NCBI RefSeq assembly: GCF_051846915.1
Contig: NZ_JBPYCR010000004.1
Coordinates: 1-64,000, forward strand
DNA: 64,000 nucleotides
Direction of reading: 5' to 3'
DNA from: JBPYCR01 sp051846915
GTDB lineage: Bacteria > Bacillota > Bacilli > Bacillales > Amphibacillaceae
Shown here: positions 1 through 7,875 of the stretch, one piece after another
Numbering within the stretch: position 1 is the stretch's first letter
Layout: the number at the start of each line of letters is the position of its first letter
Notes under the pieces: generated by a model
What the model was told of the DNA's origin: nothing
What the model saw: the letters and a program-made list of their open reading frames with translations, nothing else
Databases searched by the model: none
Made by a program: the position numbers and the translations under genes

Positions 1-43
1 TAGTTTATAATAGACTTATTATATTTAAAAGTGGGGATTTCCA

Positions 44-1504
44 ATGTTAGAACGACAACCGTCATTACCATTAAGCGCACACGACGAACTTTACGATATG
101 TTGATTCCGAAAGATAACTTCCTTCGTCAAATGAAAGAGTTAGTGGATTTCAGCTTTATTGAAGAGGAGCTAAAAGACAAATACTGTTTAGATAATGGAA
201 GAAATGCCGAGCCGCCTGTTCGAATGTTTAAGTATCTTCTTCTGAAACAAATCTATGATTTGTCGGATGCAGACTTAGTAGAGCGCGCTAGGTATGACTT
301 GTCTTTTAAATATTTTTTGGATCTCGTTCCGGAAGCTTCTGTCATCCACTCAAGCTCTCTAACCAAATTCCGCAGACTACGTTTGAAGGATAAAAACTTA
401 ATGGATCTGCTTGTGGATAAGACGGTTGAGTTAGCCCTGCAACATGAGGTGTTGGCGAGTAATACGATTATTGTAGACGCCACGCATACGACATCCCGTT
501 TCCATGCGAAAATGGCTAAAGAATATGTCCAAGAAAAATCTAAATTATTGCGTAAGACGGTCTATAAACACCAGGCATCCATTAAAGGAAAGTTCCCAGC
601 CAAGCCAACTACTAATTCGCTGGAAGAGGAACTGGCGTATACGAATACCGTAATCGATGTCATAGAAAAAGAGGAACCATTAAAACAATTGCCGGTCGTT
701 AAAGAAAAAATCAATATGGTAAAGGAAATCATAGATGATATTCAAGAAGAAGCGAATTACGGTGGAGATCCCGATGCTCGAAAAGGCTATAAAGCGACTG
801 ATTATTCATTTTTAGGTTATAAAACGCATATCGCAATGTCCGATGAACGTATCATTACGGCAGCGGTAGTTACTTCAGGTGAAAAAAGTGATACAAAATA
901 TCTAAAGGAATTAGTGGAGACTAGCGAGAAAAATGGCATGACAGTGGATACGGTGATTGGAGATACTGCCTATTCGGGTAAAGATAATCTAAAATATATG
1001 AAAAAAAGAGAAAAACAATTTATTTCCCGCTTACACCCTGTTATTACGAATGGAAAGCGTGAAAGAGGAAAGGAATTCGAATTTAATAAAGACGCAAATA
1101 TGTATGTATGCCCAGCAGGGCATTTAGCGGTAAAAAAATCAGTCAAAAAAAGAAAAGATGATTCATCAAAAAATACGCAGTTAAAATATTATTTTGATGT
1201 AGAAAAGTGTAAGGTATGTCCACTGCGTGATGGTTGTTACAAAAATGGAGCAAAAACAAAAACCTATTCGGTAACAATTAAATCGACTGAACATATTGCT
1301 CAGGAGGCATTCCAAGAAACAGAAGCATTCAAACGATTAGCGAAAGAGCGTTATAAAATTGAAGCTAAAAACAGCGAATTAAAACACAGACACGGGTATG
1401 TAAAAGCCAATTCCTCGGGTCTGATTGGCATGAAAATTCAAGGAGCCGCCACCGTATTCGTGGCTAATATGAAAAGGATCACCAAGTTAATAAATCAAAA
1501 ATAG
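44..1504 (+). CDS. IS1182-family DDE transposase
   Basis: A 486-residue transposase that appears intact. The N-terminal half has the IS1182-type layout (conserved block around residues 50-115). The likely catalytic triad is D145 (in IVDATHT), D307 (in IGDTAYSG) and E440 (in the helix before KNSELKHRHG). A Cys cluster near residues 356-398 (CPAGH, then CKVCPLRDGC) is the zinc-ribbon-like insert usual in this family. The ATG follows a GGGGA stretch, and a TATAAT-like box lies about 30 bases upstream. The left end of the element is cut by the window edge, so the terminal repeats cannot be paired. Assignment is by family resemblance; the IS name is not known. Confidence 0.9.
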   Translation: MLERQPSLPLSAHDELYDMLIPKDNFLRQMKELVDFSFIEEELKDKYCLDNGRNAEPPVRMFKYLLLKQIYDLSDADLVERARYDLSFKYFLDLVPEASVIHSSSLTKFRRLRLKDKNLMDLLVDKTVELALQHEVLASNTIIVDATHTTSRFHAKMAKEYVQEKSKLLRKTVYKHQASIKGKFPAKPTTNSLEEELAYTNTVIDVIEKEEPLKQLPVVKEKINMVKEIIDDIQEEANYGGDPDARKGYKATDYSFLGYKTHIAMSDERIITAAVVTSGEKSDTKYLKELVETSEKNGMTVDTVIGDTAYSGKDNLKYMKKREKQFISRLHPVITNGKRERGKEFEFNKDANMYVCPAGHLAVKKSVKKRKDDSSKNTQLKYYFDVEKCKVCPLRDGCYKNGAKTKTYSVTIKSTEHIAQEAFQETEAFKRLAKERYKIEAKNSELKHRHGYVKANSSGLIGMKIQGAATVFVANMKRITKLINQK

Positions 1505-1528
1505 GTGAATAAAACACCTGTGAAATAG

Positions 1529-1578
1529 AAAAAAAGAAGTATTTTCTGATCATAATCATGAAAATTTACTCCTTTTTT
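1529..1578 (+). terminator. terminator after IS1182 transposase
   Basis: A long imperfect hairpin: an A-rich arm around 1529-1546 ending AAGTATTTTC pairs with GAAAATTTACTCC and its following T run at 1560-1577. It lies directly downstream of the transposase stop and ends in a T tract. Confidence 0.55.
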
Positions 1579-1611
1579 CTTACACCTTTTTATTTTTTAA
1601 ATAAAGCCAAC

Positions 1612-1905
1612 TTTTTCAGCAGCCTCCTCGCTCTCCCACAGGAGTCTACGTGTATTTCCTTCGCTCGTGCAGAGTAGTGCTTGATATGAGTATTAGTACA
1701 AAGAAGCTGTAATACACTATTAAGATGGTTGTTTGAAGCGGAGGGCAGTTGACACCTACGGGAAAAGCAACAAATCTTTTCGGTGGGGCGAGCATTCACG
1801 CGCAGTCCCAGCTGAAGATCCCGAAGGAAGCGGTTTTTGCTTCCGAGGAAGCTGAAGCGTTGCTCGTGGAAAGCGACTGTCCGCAGCGGAAAACAACATT
1901 GCAGG
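1612..1905. repeat. Bacillaceae-type dispersed intergenic repeat
   Basis: This non-coding block has the signature of a GC-rich repeat I recall from many Bacillaceae genomes: an arm containing GAAGCGGAGGGCAGTTGAC at about 1732-1752, and a complementary-style arm containing GGAAAGCGACTGTCCGCAG at about 1868-1886 followed by CGGAAAACAAC. The arms form an imperfect long-range dyad (GTTGTTT at 1728 against AAACAAC at 1891). Base composition is richer in G+C than its surroundings. Open frames across it on both strands are by-products. The function of such repeats is not established, and only one copy is visible here. Confidence 0.6.
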
Positions 1906-1958
1906 TACATCGTAGTTTATGGATGTTCAGCAACGAAACTTACGAAAACAACCAAAAG

Positions 1959-2003
1959 AAAAAAACGAACGGATTCGAATAAAGCAATTTGAATCATTGT
2001 TCG
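1959..2003 (-). terminator. minus-strand terminator for small ORF
   Basis: Read on the minus strand, CGAACAATGATTC and GAATCCGTTCG form an interrupted stem directly followed by TTTTTTTC. It lies just beyond the stop of the small ORF at 2040-2192, supporting that ORF being expressed. Confidence 0.55.
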
Positions 2004-2039
2004 GATTTTTCTATATTGACATACTTATATCTCGGATAT

Positions 2040-2192
2040 TTAATCTTCTTCTATTTGACTTCTATATTCATTTGGCTCTTCTCCGCCCTTGCTATTGTGA
2101 TTTTTGAATTGGCTTTTGCGCCCGTTTCTGTGTTCACCGCTTTGTTTGTTTTTCTTGAATTGATTATTAAATTCTTTTTCTTTATTAACCAT
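2040..2192 (-). CDS. small hydrophilic protein, unknown
   Basis: A 50-residue ORF starting MVNKEKEFNNQFKKNK. It is chosen because AAAGGAGAGGG lies at proper distance from its ATG and a T-tailed hairpin follows the stop. An open frame extends upstream in the same frame to about 2300, but that part has no ribosome site. The product is very rich in K, N, E, Q and G, with no hydrophobic stretch and no Cys, so it should be soluble and possibly unstructured. The composition would suit a small spore or stress protein, but no family is recognised and no function is claimed. It stands alone between the repeat and the DMT exporter. Confidence 0.5.
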   Translation of the reverse strand: MVNKEKEFNNQFKKNKQSGEHRNGRKSQFKNHNSKGGEEPNEYRSQIEED

Positions 2193-2459
2193 TTTCCCTC
2201 TCCTTTTATTAGCTATTACAGATAGTTTGAGGTTTTTAGGGGAAATTATGCAGTGATTAAAGAAGCATGGGATCACGTTGAACCAAATAGTTCTTTCCAT
2301 GGCCGAGAAAATATGTATTCATACATTTGCCTGCAGAGAATATAACATTGCTAAAATTGGCATAAGAATAAGTATAAGAAAACCATCCATTCCTAAGTGA
2401 AATCATCTACAGGGAAATGCAGTTCATTCACTTTTCCCTTTCCCCATGTAGGGATGTGC
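2193..2459. other. intergenic, nothing recognised
   Basis: About 270 bases between the small ORF and the DMT exporter. Apart from the small ORF's ribosome site at its left edge, no convincing coding, promoter or repeat signal was seen. Confidence 0.4.
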
Positions 2460-3311
2460 TCAACTGGACCAGTTTGCAAAAAATATACCGACTAAAATAA
2501 GTGCACCACCTGCATAACCGAACCATTCAATTTTTTCACCAAGTAATATCCAACCGAACAATACTCCAAAAAAAGGTGCAAGAAATAAAAATGCGCTCGT
2601 TTTTCCTGGATCGCCTTTTTGCAATAAAAAGAACCAGACAGCAAACTGGACGATAGAGGCCATAATCGCTAGCCATAATAAAATTAAGATGGATGGAGTA
2701 GTAATTTCAAAAAAAGGATCTTCCAAAATAAAACTCGCTGCTAAAAGAATTAGTCCGCCAAACAACATTTGGTAAGCTGTTAAAACCCATACATTTAAAG
2801 AAATACCCCATGTTTTGATCAAGAGCGTACCAATTGCCCATGAAACGGCTGAAAGAAATCCGAGAAGTGTACCGATTTTTAAATCAACGTGCGCACCGAA
2901 AGTAATAAATACACCAGTGAATCCGATAAAAACTCCAAACCATTGTAAAAAGCGATAACGAAGTTTCAAAAATATGGTTCCGAGTATGACGACAAGCAAC
3001 GGATTAACAAATGTTAAAATGGATGATTCGCCGGCTGTGATCATGCGCAGACTTACAAAAATACAACCCATTACTCCAGCGGTTTGAAAAAAACCAATAA
3101 TGCTAATTTTAAGCCAATGGGAAACGCGTGTTGGATGTGGCTGTTTCGCAATTAAAACGATAAATGCCATGATAAGTCCTGCTAATGTAAACCGGAATGC
3201 CACTAACAGAAGGGGAGAGGAATAAATTAGCCCGATTTTCCCGATCGCAAAAGATGACCCCATTAAAGATGTAGTGATTACGACTAAAAGTCCAAATACA
3301 AATTTATTCAT
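2460..3311 (-). CDS. EamA/DMT-family transporter
   Basis: A membrane protein of about 283 residues with roughly ten hydrophobic segments arranged as two EamA repeats, the usual form and length of the drug/metabolite transporter superfamily. The second repeat begins near the stretch LGFLSAVSWAIGTLLIKTW. The start is taken at MNKFVFG because AAAGGAGA lies five bases upstream; the in-frame ATG five codons earlier would use codons that form that ribosome site. DMT proteins mostly export amino acids or small metabolites; the substrate cannot be told from sequence. It is a single gene, convergent with nothing, and reads away from the MgtC-like gene, with about 200 bases between the two starts. Confidence 0.85.
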   Translation of the reverse strand: MNKFVFGLLVVITTSLMGSSFAIGKIGLIYSSPLLLVAFRFTLAGLIMAFIVLIAKQPHPTRVSHWLKISIIGFFQTAGVMGCIFVSLRMITAGESSILTFVNPLLVVILGTIFLKLRYRFLQWFGVFIGFTGVFITFGAHVDLKIGTLLGFLSAVSWAIGTLLIKTWGISLNVWVLTAYQMLFGGLILLAASFILEDPFFEITTPSILILLWLAIMASIVQFAVWFFLLQKGDPGKTSAFLFLAPFFGVLFGWILLGEKIEWFGYAGGALILVGIFFANWSS

Positions 3312-3513
3312 GCGTTCTCCTTTCATAATGAGAATCGAATAAAGAAATAATTTTAATCATCATTCTATTCTTTCAATTGTAACGGATAGTAAATTACTTG
3401 TCAGTCGTGTTCATATAAAAAACACTTATTTATAAAATAGAGAAGCAATTTAAATTTTAGTCTTTGAATAAGTAGGGAATAAGTAAAACAGAAAACGGCA
3501 GGAGGTGGGAAGC

Positions 3514-4191
3514 GTGGAGGAGATTTTATTAAGACTTGGATTAGCAGCGCTACTAGGAATGATTATCGGACTGGAGCGTGAATTAAAACATAAACCGCTT
3601 GGATTGAAAACATGTATCGTTATTTCCGTAGCGAGTTGTTTACTAACGCTTGTATCCATTGACGCGGCAATGCAATTTGCAGATGCGTCAGCGAATATTC
3701 GAACCGATCCAATGCGTTTGGCTGCACAAATTGTAAGCGGGATTGGTTTTTTAGGTGCAGGTGTTATTTTAAGGCGCGGAGGCTTGACAGTTTCCGGTCT
3801 TACAACAGCAGCAGTGATCTGGGCTGCTGCCGGAATTGGAATTGCAGTCGGTGGAGGATTTTATTTTGAAGCAATTATTGCTGCAGTTTTTATTTTGTTT
3901 AGTTTAAAAATTTTACCGCTCATACTCAAGTTCATTGGCCCAAAACAATTAAGGGCTAGGGAAATGAAATTAACTGTTCTTGTTCATGAAACTAAAAACA
4001 TAGAAGAAGTTACTGCTGAAATGAATCGGAAAAAGATAGAAATTAAAAATTTAAAAATAGAAGATTTACCGGAAAAAATCCTTCAACTAGGAATTACCGT
4101 TATTACAGTACAAAACTATTCAGCTACGGATATCTATACGATGATTCACGGTATTAAAGGTGTGAAGAGTGCAAAAGTGGAAACGGTATAA
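3514..4191 (+). CDS. MgtC/SapB-family membrane protein
   Basis: A protein of about 225 residues. The N-terminal two thirds match the MgtC core: the family motif LLGMIIGLERELKHKPLGLKT near residues 13-33, then GIGFLGAGVILR and GLTTAAVIWAAAGIGIA. Four to five membrane helices are followed by a soluble C-terminal ACT-like tail. In enterobacteria MgtC modulates the F-ATPase and supports growth in low Mg2+; in Bacillaceae the role is not firmly set. The GTG at 3514 is chosen because AGGAGG (3500-3505) sits eight bases upstream; the in-frame GTG at 3505 overlaps that site. No Mg2+ riboswitch is evident in the short leader. Confidence 0.87.
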   Translation: MEEILLRLGLAALLGMIIGLERELKHKPLGLKTCIVISVASCLLTLVSIDAAMQFADASANIRTDPMRLAAQIVSGIGFLGAGVILRRGGLTVSGLTTAAVIWAAAGIGIAVGGGFYFEAIIAAVFILFSLKILPLILKFIGPKQLRAREMKLTVLVHETKNIEEVTAEMNRKKIEIKNLKIEDLPEKILQLGITVITVQNYSATDIYTMIHGIKGVKSAKVETV

Positions 4192-4215
4192 TTGTGAAGG
4201 AGAGCATTAAAAATT

Positions 4216-4252
4216 AACAAGCCTGAACCCGACATCCAGGAGCAGGCTTGTT
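4216..4252. terminator. bidirectional hairpin terminator
   Basis: The stem AACAAGCCTG / CAGGCTTGTT lies between the convergent mgtC-like and dpaA genes. A-rich sequence on the left and T-rich on the right suit use from either side. Confidence 0.7.
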
Positions 4253-4277
4253 TGCAAATACTAATGGTTGTAAACGT

Positions 4278-5150
4278 CTATAATTGTTCTTTTATTAACG
4301 AAACGAGTGTCTTTGCGATAATTTCCCCAGCTGTGGCAGGTGCGGTTTTTCCTGGTAACCCTAAGGCATGAAGCGTTTTGATACGATGCGCTTCAGCAGA
4401 CGCGAAATCTGTTCCACCAGGTGCAGAGGCAAGGTCGATGATGAGGGCAGAGGAATTCATCTGTTTGACGACCTGTGCATCAATTACCGGATGAGGAATG
4501 GTATTAATAATAATATCTGTTTCCGGCGCGTTCGATTGTATCTGGTTAATAGAAATAGGCTTCATACCGAGTTCCTTGATTCGTGCCATATCTGTTGAAT
4601 TGCGAACTGCAACGGCTACTTTTGCACCCACATTGGCGAATAAGCGAGCAACAGTAAAACCGACCCGGCCAAAGCCAGTTACACAAACGTTAGCCCCGTG
4701 CACCGTTCTATCCGTATGTTCAATAGCCAGTTTTAATGTCGCTTCAGCAGTAGGAATGGAATTCATAATTGCTACATCATCACGTACAAAAATGCGGGTT
4801 AAATCTCTGTTTCTAGTTATTTCCTCCAAGTGCGAATTGGCAACTCCTGTATAAATAACGCATGAATCAGAGGTTGTATTGATCATATCTTTCGTGAGTA
4901 CAATGTCTGCATTAGCGTAAGTAGGTTTTATCTTTCCTTCCATTGTAGTTCCGGTAACCGGTAAAATGACGGCATCAAGCTTTTCGAAAGCGACGCTTGA
5001 TAGATCTGTATGTATTATGTGTTCGTCAGAAAAATCCAATTGATCGAACCCAGCTAAGTAAAGTGTCGCCTTCTGGGAGGCAAGCTCTTTTATAACATGC
5101 AGATAACGCTCATCGCCCCCTATTATAAGAATATTCAAATGGTTAAACAT
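4278..5150 (-). CDS. dpaA: dipicolinate synthase subunit A (SpoVFA/DpaA)
   Basis: A 290-residue protein matching the NAD(P)-binding subunit of dipicolinate synthase. The N-terminal domain opens with NILIIGGDERYLHVIKEL; a second Rossmann fold carries VTGFGRVGFTVARLFANVGA near residue 155; LHALGLPGKTAPATAGEII lies near the C-terminus. The enzyme makes the spore-core compound dipicolinic acid from the lysine-pathway intermediate in the mother cell. The start is MFNHLNIL because AAGGTGG lies eight bases before that ATG; an in-frame GTG four codons earlier lies inside that site. In Bacillus subtilis dpaA is followed at once by dpaB; here it ends in a terminator with no dpaB beside it. Confidence 0.88.
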   Translation of the reverse strand: MFNHLNILIIGGDERYLHVIKELASQKATLYLAGFDQLDFSDEHIIHTDLSSVAFEKLDAVILPVTGTTMEGKIKPTYANADIVLTKDMINTTSDSCVIYTGVANSHLEEITRNRDLTRIFVRDDVAIMNSIPTAEATLKLAIEHTDRTVHGANVCVTGFGRVGFTVARLFANVGAKVAVAVRNSTDMARIKELGMKPISINQIQSNAPETDIIINTIPHPVIDAQVVKQMNSSALIIDLASAPGGTDFASAEAHRIKTLHALGLPGKTAPATAGEIIAKTLVSLIKEQL

Positions 5151-5328
5151 ATTTAATTCCACCTTCCAATAAGATTAATAATAACGTAAAATAGAAAAAG
5201 GATTCATGTACATGTCTATGCCCTATCATTATATCAAACGACTGTGGGTAATAGAGGTATTTTTTGGGTAAGATTATTGTCTGACTCTTTTATAATTCTA
5301 CAAGAAGTCTTATTTTCAGCAAGTGTTA

Positions 5329-5357
5329 TTTACGATGAAAGAATGTTATAGTATAAT
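5329..5357 (+). promoter_or_regulatory. sigma-A-type promoter for the 5.4-10.7 kb unit
   Basis: TTTACG (5329-5334), a 17-base spacer and TATAAT (5352-5357). A transcript starting near 5364 would begin just before the [2Fe-2S] protein gene. Confidence 0.6.
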
Positions 5358-5481
5358 CACCTCGATATAACTGAATATAACAAATTTTTAGAACGAGTAT
5401 CAGGTGATTGACACCTTTGACTATATTATGCAGAAAGAACAAATTGATGATATGGAATTTATTCATTATATTTTGGAGGTT

Positions 5482-5757
5482 ATGACAATTAACAGCAATC
5501 CAGTCATCTGTAGATGTGAAGAAGTTTTATTAAGTGAAATAATGAATGAATTGGAAAATGGCACCAAAACGACAAAAGAGTTAAAATTGCGTACAAGAGC
5601 AGGGATGGGCATTTGTCAGGGGAAAACGTGCCGACCGATGTTGGAAAAACTCGTTTCGGTCCACACAAGTGATCTAACACCACCAGCATCCCGGCTATCC
5701 CACAATTTTCCAGCAAGGCCGATAACGTTTAAAGAATTATCACGAAACAATAAATAG
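5482..5757 (+). CDS. BFD-type [2Fe-2S]-binding protein
   Basis: A small protein of 91 residues from this start. It has the BFD-like four-Cys pattern: CRCEE near residue 10, then GICQGKTCRPM about 35 residues later. Such proteins or domains partner with FAD amine/amino-acid dehydrogenases such as the hydroxyproline, proline and opine oxidase complexes and pass electrons from the flavin. Its FAD partner follows 53 bases downstream. The start is uncertain. GGAGG lies only two bases before this ATG, but the family normally begins a few residues before the first Cys pair. An in-frame GTG at 5404 would add 26 residues but has a poor ribosome site. Confidence 0.75.
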   Translation: MTINSNPVICRCEEVLLSEIMNELENGTKTTKELKLRTRAGMGICQGKTCRPMLEKLVSVHTSDLTPPASRLSHNFPARPITFKELSRNNK

Positions 5758-5810
5758 TACAGTATTAAACTTATTAGCAGTAAAGTTTATGTTTAAAGGA
5801 GATGCATGTA

Positions 5811-6974
5811 ATGAAAACAGCAGATGCTGTTGTTATTGGCGGGGGAGTAGTTGGCGCTTCAATTGCTTTTCGTCTTGCGGAAGTTGTTGATCACGTTATG
5901 CTAATTGACAAAGATGAAATAGGCGGGAAAACATCAGGATCCTGTGACAAGGCAATATTTTTACAATCCAAAAAACCAGGGTTCCCCGTACGATTAGCAC
6001 ATGCAAGCAGGAATATTTATGAAAATCTTGAAGCAGAGCTTGACATGTCTTTTGAGTTTAAACAATCAGGGGGCATGATTGTTATAGAGAACGAAGCACA
6101 TCTGCCATTTATGGAAAACTTCGTTGAAAATCAAAATAAGGCAGGTATTCATGTACAGATGCTGGACAGAGAGGAGGCTTTAGATAAGCAGCCATGCTTT
6201 GCACCACATATTGTTGGATCAACTTATTGCAAGGATGATGCAGAAGTTAATCCACTACTATTGAGTTATGCTTTTGCAACTGCAGCAAAGCGTAAAGGTG
6301 TGACATTGCAGACGCATACGGAAATAATAGACATTCATACAGAAAAAGGGAGGATAACTGGTGTCGAAACGAACCAAGGAAAGATAGCGACACCAATCGT
6401 TGTTAATGCTGCTGGCCCTTTTGCCACAGGCATTGCACGTATGGCGGGCGTAGATTTGCCGATACAGCCTCGTCGCGGCGTTATTCTTATTTCCGAACGA
6501 ACCAAACCAATGGTTAGTGGGAATGTTTTGTGTTCGCAGTATATTGCGGCAAAACACCTCTCAAGTGACGAACAGGATGTCCCGCCTTTTGGCATTGGGC
6601 TTTCACTAGGGCAAACAAAAAGCGGAAATTTATTAATTGGTGGTAGTAGACAGTTTGTTGGGATTGATAAAAATGTCGCACCGGAATTATTCGCAGCTAT
6701 TGCCGCACATGCAACACGAATTGCTCCTTCAATAAACAACGTTCGGTTAATTCGAACAATGGTTGGTTTTCGACCATTTACTGGGGATGGGTTGCCAATT
6801 ATCGATGAAGTACCTGAAGTAGAAGGCTTTTTCATAGCTGCGGGTCATGAAGGAGATGGAATTGCACTCGCTCCGATTACAGGAAAACTTACAGCCGACT
6901 TAGTTGCTGGTAGACAAAATGAATTACTCGCGCCGCTGACGTTAGACCGCTTTACAGAAGTACGAGTGAAATAA
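5811..6974 (+). CDS. DAO-family FAD-dependent dehydrogenase
   Basis: A 387-residue flavoprotein of the D-amino-acid oxidase / glycine oxidase fold. The FAD-binding GxGxxG motif is at the N-terminus (VVIGGGVVGASIAFRLAE). The second FAD contact VVNAAGPFATGIARMAGV is near residue 200, and the C-terminal motif PIIDEVPEVEGFFIAAGHEG is typical. The start is the ATG at 5811, nine bases after AAAGGAG; the ATG at 5802 overlaps that site. Paired with the [2Fe-2S] protein upstream, it is probably a membrane- or respiratory-chain-linked dehydrogenase rather than an H2O2-producing oxidase (inference). The adjacent racemase-family gene and amino-acid transporters point to a D- or hydroxy-amino acid or a secondary amine as substrate. 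Confidence 0.85.
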   Translation: MKTADAVVIGGGVVGASIAFRLAEVVDHVMLIDKDEIGGKTSGSCDKAIFLQSKKPGFPVRLAHASRNIYENLEAELDMSFEFKQSGGMIVIENEAHLPFMENFVENQNKAGIHVQMLDREEALDKQPCFAPHIVGSTYCKDDAEVNPLLLSYAFATAAKRKGVTLQTHTEIIDIHTEKGRITGVETNQGKIATPIVVNAAGPFATGIARMAGVDLPIQPRRGVILISERTKPMVSGNVLCSQYIAAKHLSSDEQDVPPFGIGLSLGQTKSGNLLIGGSRQFVGIDKNVAPELFAAIAAHATRIAPSINNVRLIRTMVGFRPFTGDGLPIIDEVPEVEGFFIAAGHEGDGIALAPITGKLTADLVAGRQNELLAPLTLDRFTEVRVK

Positions 6975-7015
6975 AATTGAGTAATTATTAAAGAGAAATG
7001 AAAAATCACAAAAAT

Positions 7016-7029
7016 GACAACGCTTTAAA
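7016..7029 (+). promoter_or_regulatory. possible CcpA (cre) site
   Basis: TGACAACGCTTTAA matches 13 of 14 positions of the Bacillus cre consensus and lies between the dehydrogenase and racemase-family genes. No other evidence. Confidence 0.3.
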
Positions 7030-7052
7030 AATTTGAATAAGAGGGTGGTTGG

Positions 7053-7088
7053 GTGTTGCTATCTGCCTATGGGCTTGATCAAAAATGA
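7053..7088 (+). CDS. possible 11-codon leader peptide
   Basis: A short frame starting GTG with GAGGG about seven bases upstream encodes MLLSAYGLDQK. Its TGA overlaps the ATG of the racemase-family gene (ATGATGA at 7085). The racemase-family gene has no ribosome site of its own, so translation could be coupled through this leader. It may be coincidence. Confidence 0.3.
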   Translation: MLLSAYGLDQK

Positions 7089-7753
7089 TGACTGCAAAAA
7101 TAGGAATACTAATGTTGGATACACAGTTTCATAGACCGGTAGGAGACATTGGCAATCAACAAACTTTTCCTTTTCCGGTTGTATATAAAAAGATCCAGGG
7201 AGCAAGCATTTCCCGTGTGGTTAATGAAGCGGATCCTACATTATTGGAACCATTCATTCAAGCGTCAAAGGAATTGGAGGAAGAAGGGATTAAAGCTATT
7301 ACAACGAGCTGCGGGTTTCTAGCGATATATCAAAAAGAAATTCAGGAACAGCTGACCGTCCCTTTCTTTTCATCTAGTCTGTTGCAAATTCCTCTTGCTG
7401 AGTCAGTTGCAGGAGGACCTATAGCTGTCATTACAGCCTCAAAAGGAAATTTATCGGAGGCACACTTAAGAGGCGTACATGCACATAAGTCTCAATTGAT
7501 TGTTGAAGGTATGGACGATATGCCAGCTTTTTCGGGGGCAATTATTAAAGAAGAAATCACCTTGGACGAAGCTTTAGTTAGAGAAGAAATGAAACAAGTA
7601 ATTGAACGGATAATAAAAAACAACCCAACTGTACGCGCAATTGTACTAGAATGTACAAATATGCCTCCTTATAAAGAAGCGATAAGGGAAGTAACGTCTA
7701 TACCAATATTTGATATTACTACGTTGGTTAATTATATGTATCAACTTGTTTAA
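7085..7753 (+). CDS. aspartate/glutamate/hydantoin racemase-family protein
   Basis: A protein of about 222 residues of the cofactor-independent two-Cys racemase superfamily. The two catalytic thiols are visible in TTSCGFLAIYQ (about residue 80) and VLECTNMPPY (about residue 188). The family interconverts D/L aspartate or glutamate, or acts on hydantoins and maleate. Here it sits behind a DAO-type dehydrogenase and before two transporters, so a role in feeding one enantiomer to the dehydrogenase is plausible (inference). There is no Shine-Dalgarno site before the tandem ATG ATG; coupling to an overlapping mini-frame may supply initiation. Confidence 0.8.
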   Translation: MMTAKIGILMLDTQFHRPVGDIGNQQTFPFPVVYKKIQGASISRVVNEADPTLLEPFIQASKELEEEGIKAITTSCGFLAIYQKEIQEQLTVPFFSSSLLQIPLAESVAGGPIAVITASKGNLSEAHLRGVHAHKSQLIVEGMDDMPAFSGAIIKEEITLDEALVREEMKQVIERIIKNNPTVRAIVLECTNMPPYKEAIREVTSIPIFDITTLVNYMYQLV

Positions 7754-7875
7754 ATAAATGAAGAAATACTAATTCAATATTTTAGCGGCATTTATTCAAT
7801 TCAATAAAAGACGAACAAATAGGCAAAACATAGATTCAAAAGTTAAATATTAAATAAAGTTAAGGAGATGATGTG

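Noticed and set aside
1590..1982. Open frames of 77-106 codons on both strands inside the repeat
   Set aside because: They overlap each other, have no ribosome sites, and lie in a dispersed repeat whose dyad structure explains the open frames.
2357..2375. TTGGCATAAG as a further sigma-54 promoter
   Set aside because: No GC dinucleotide at the required 10-base distance from GG.
5404..5481. GTG at 5404 as start of the [2Fe-2S] protein
   Set aside because: Poor ribosome site and an N-terminal extension beyond the usual BFD protein start; kept only as an alternative.
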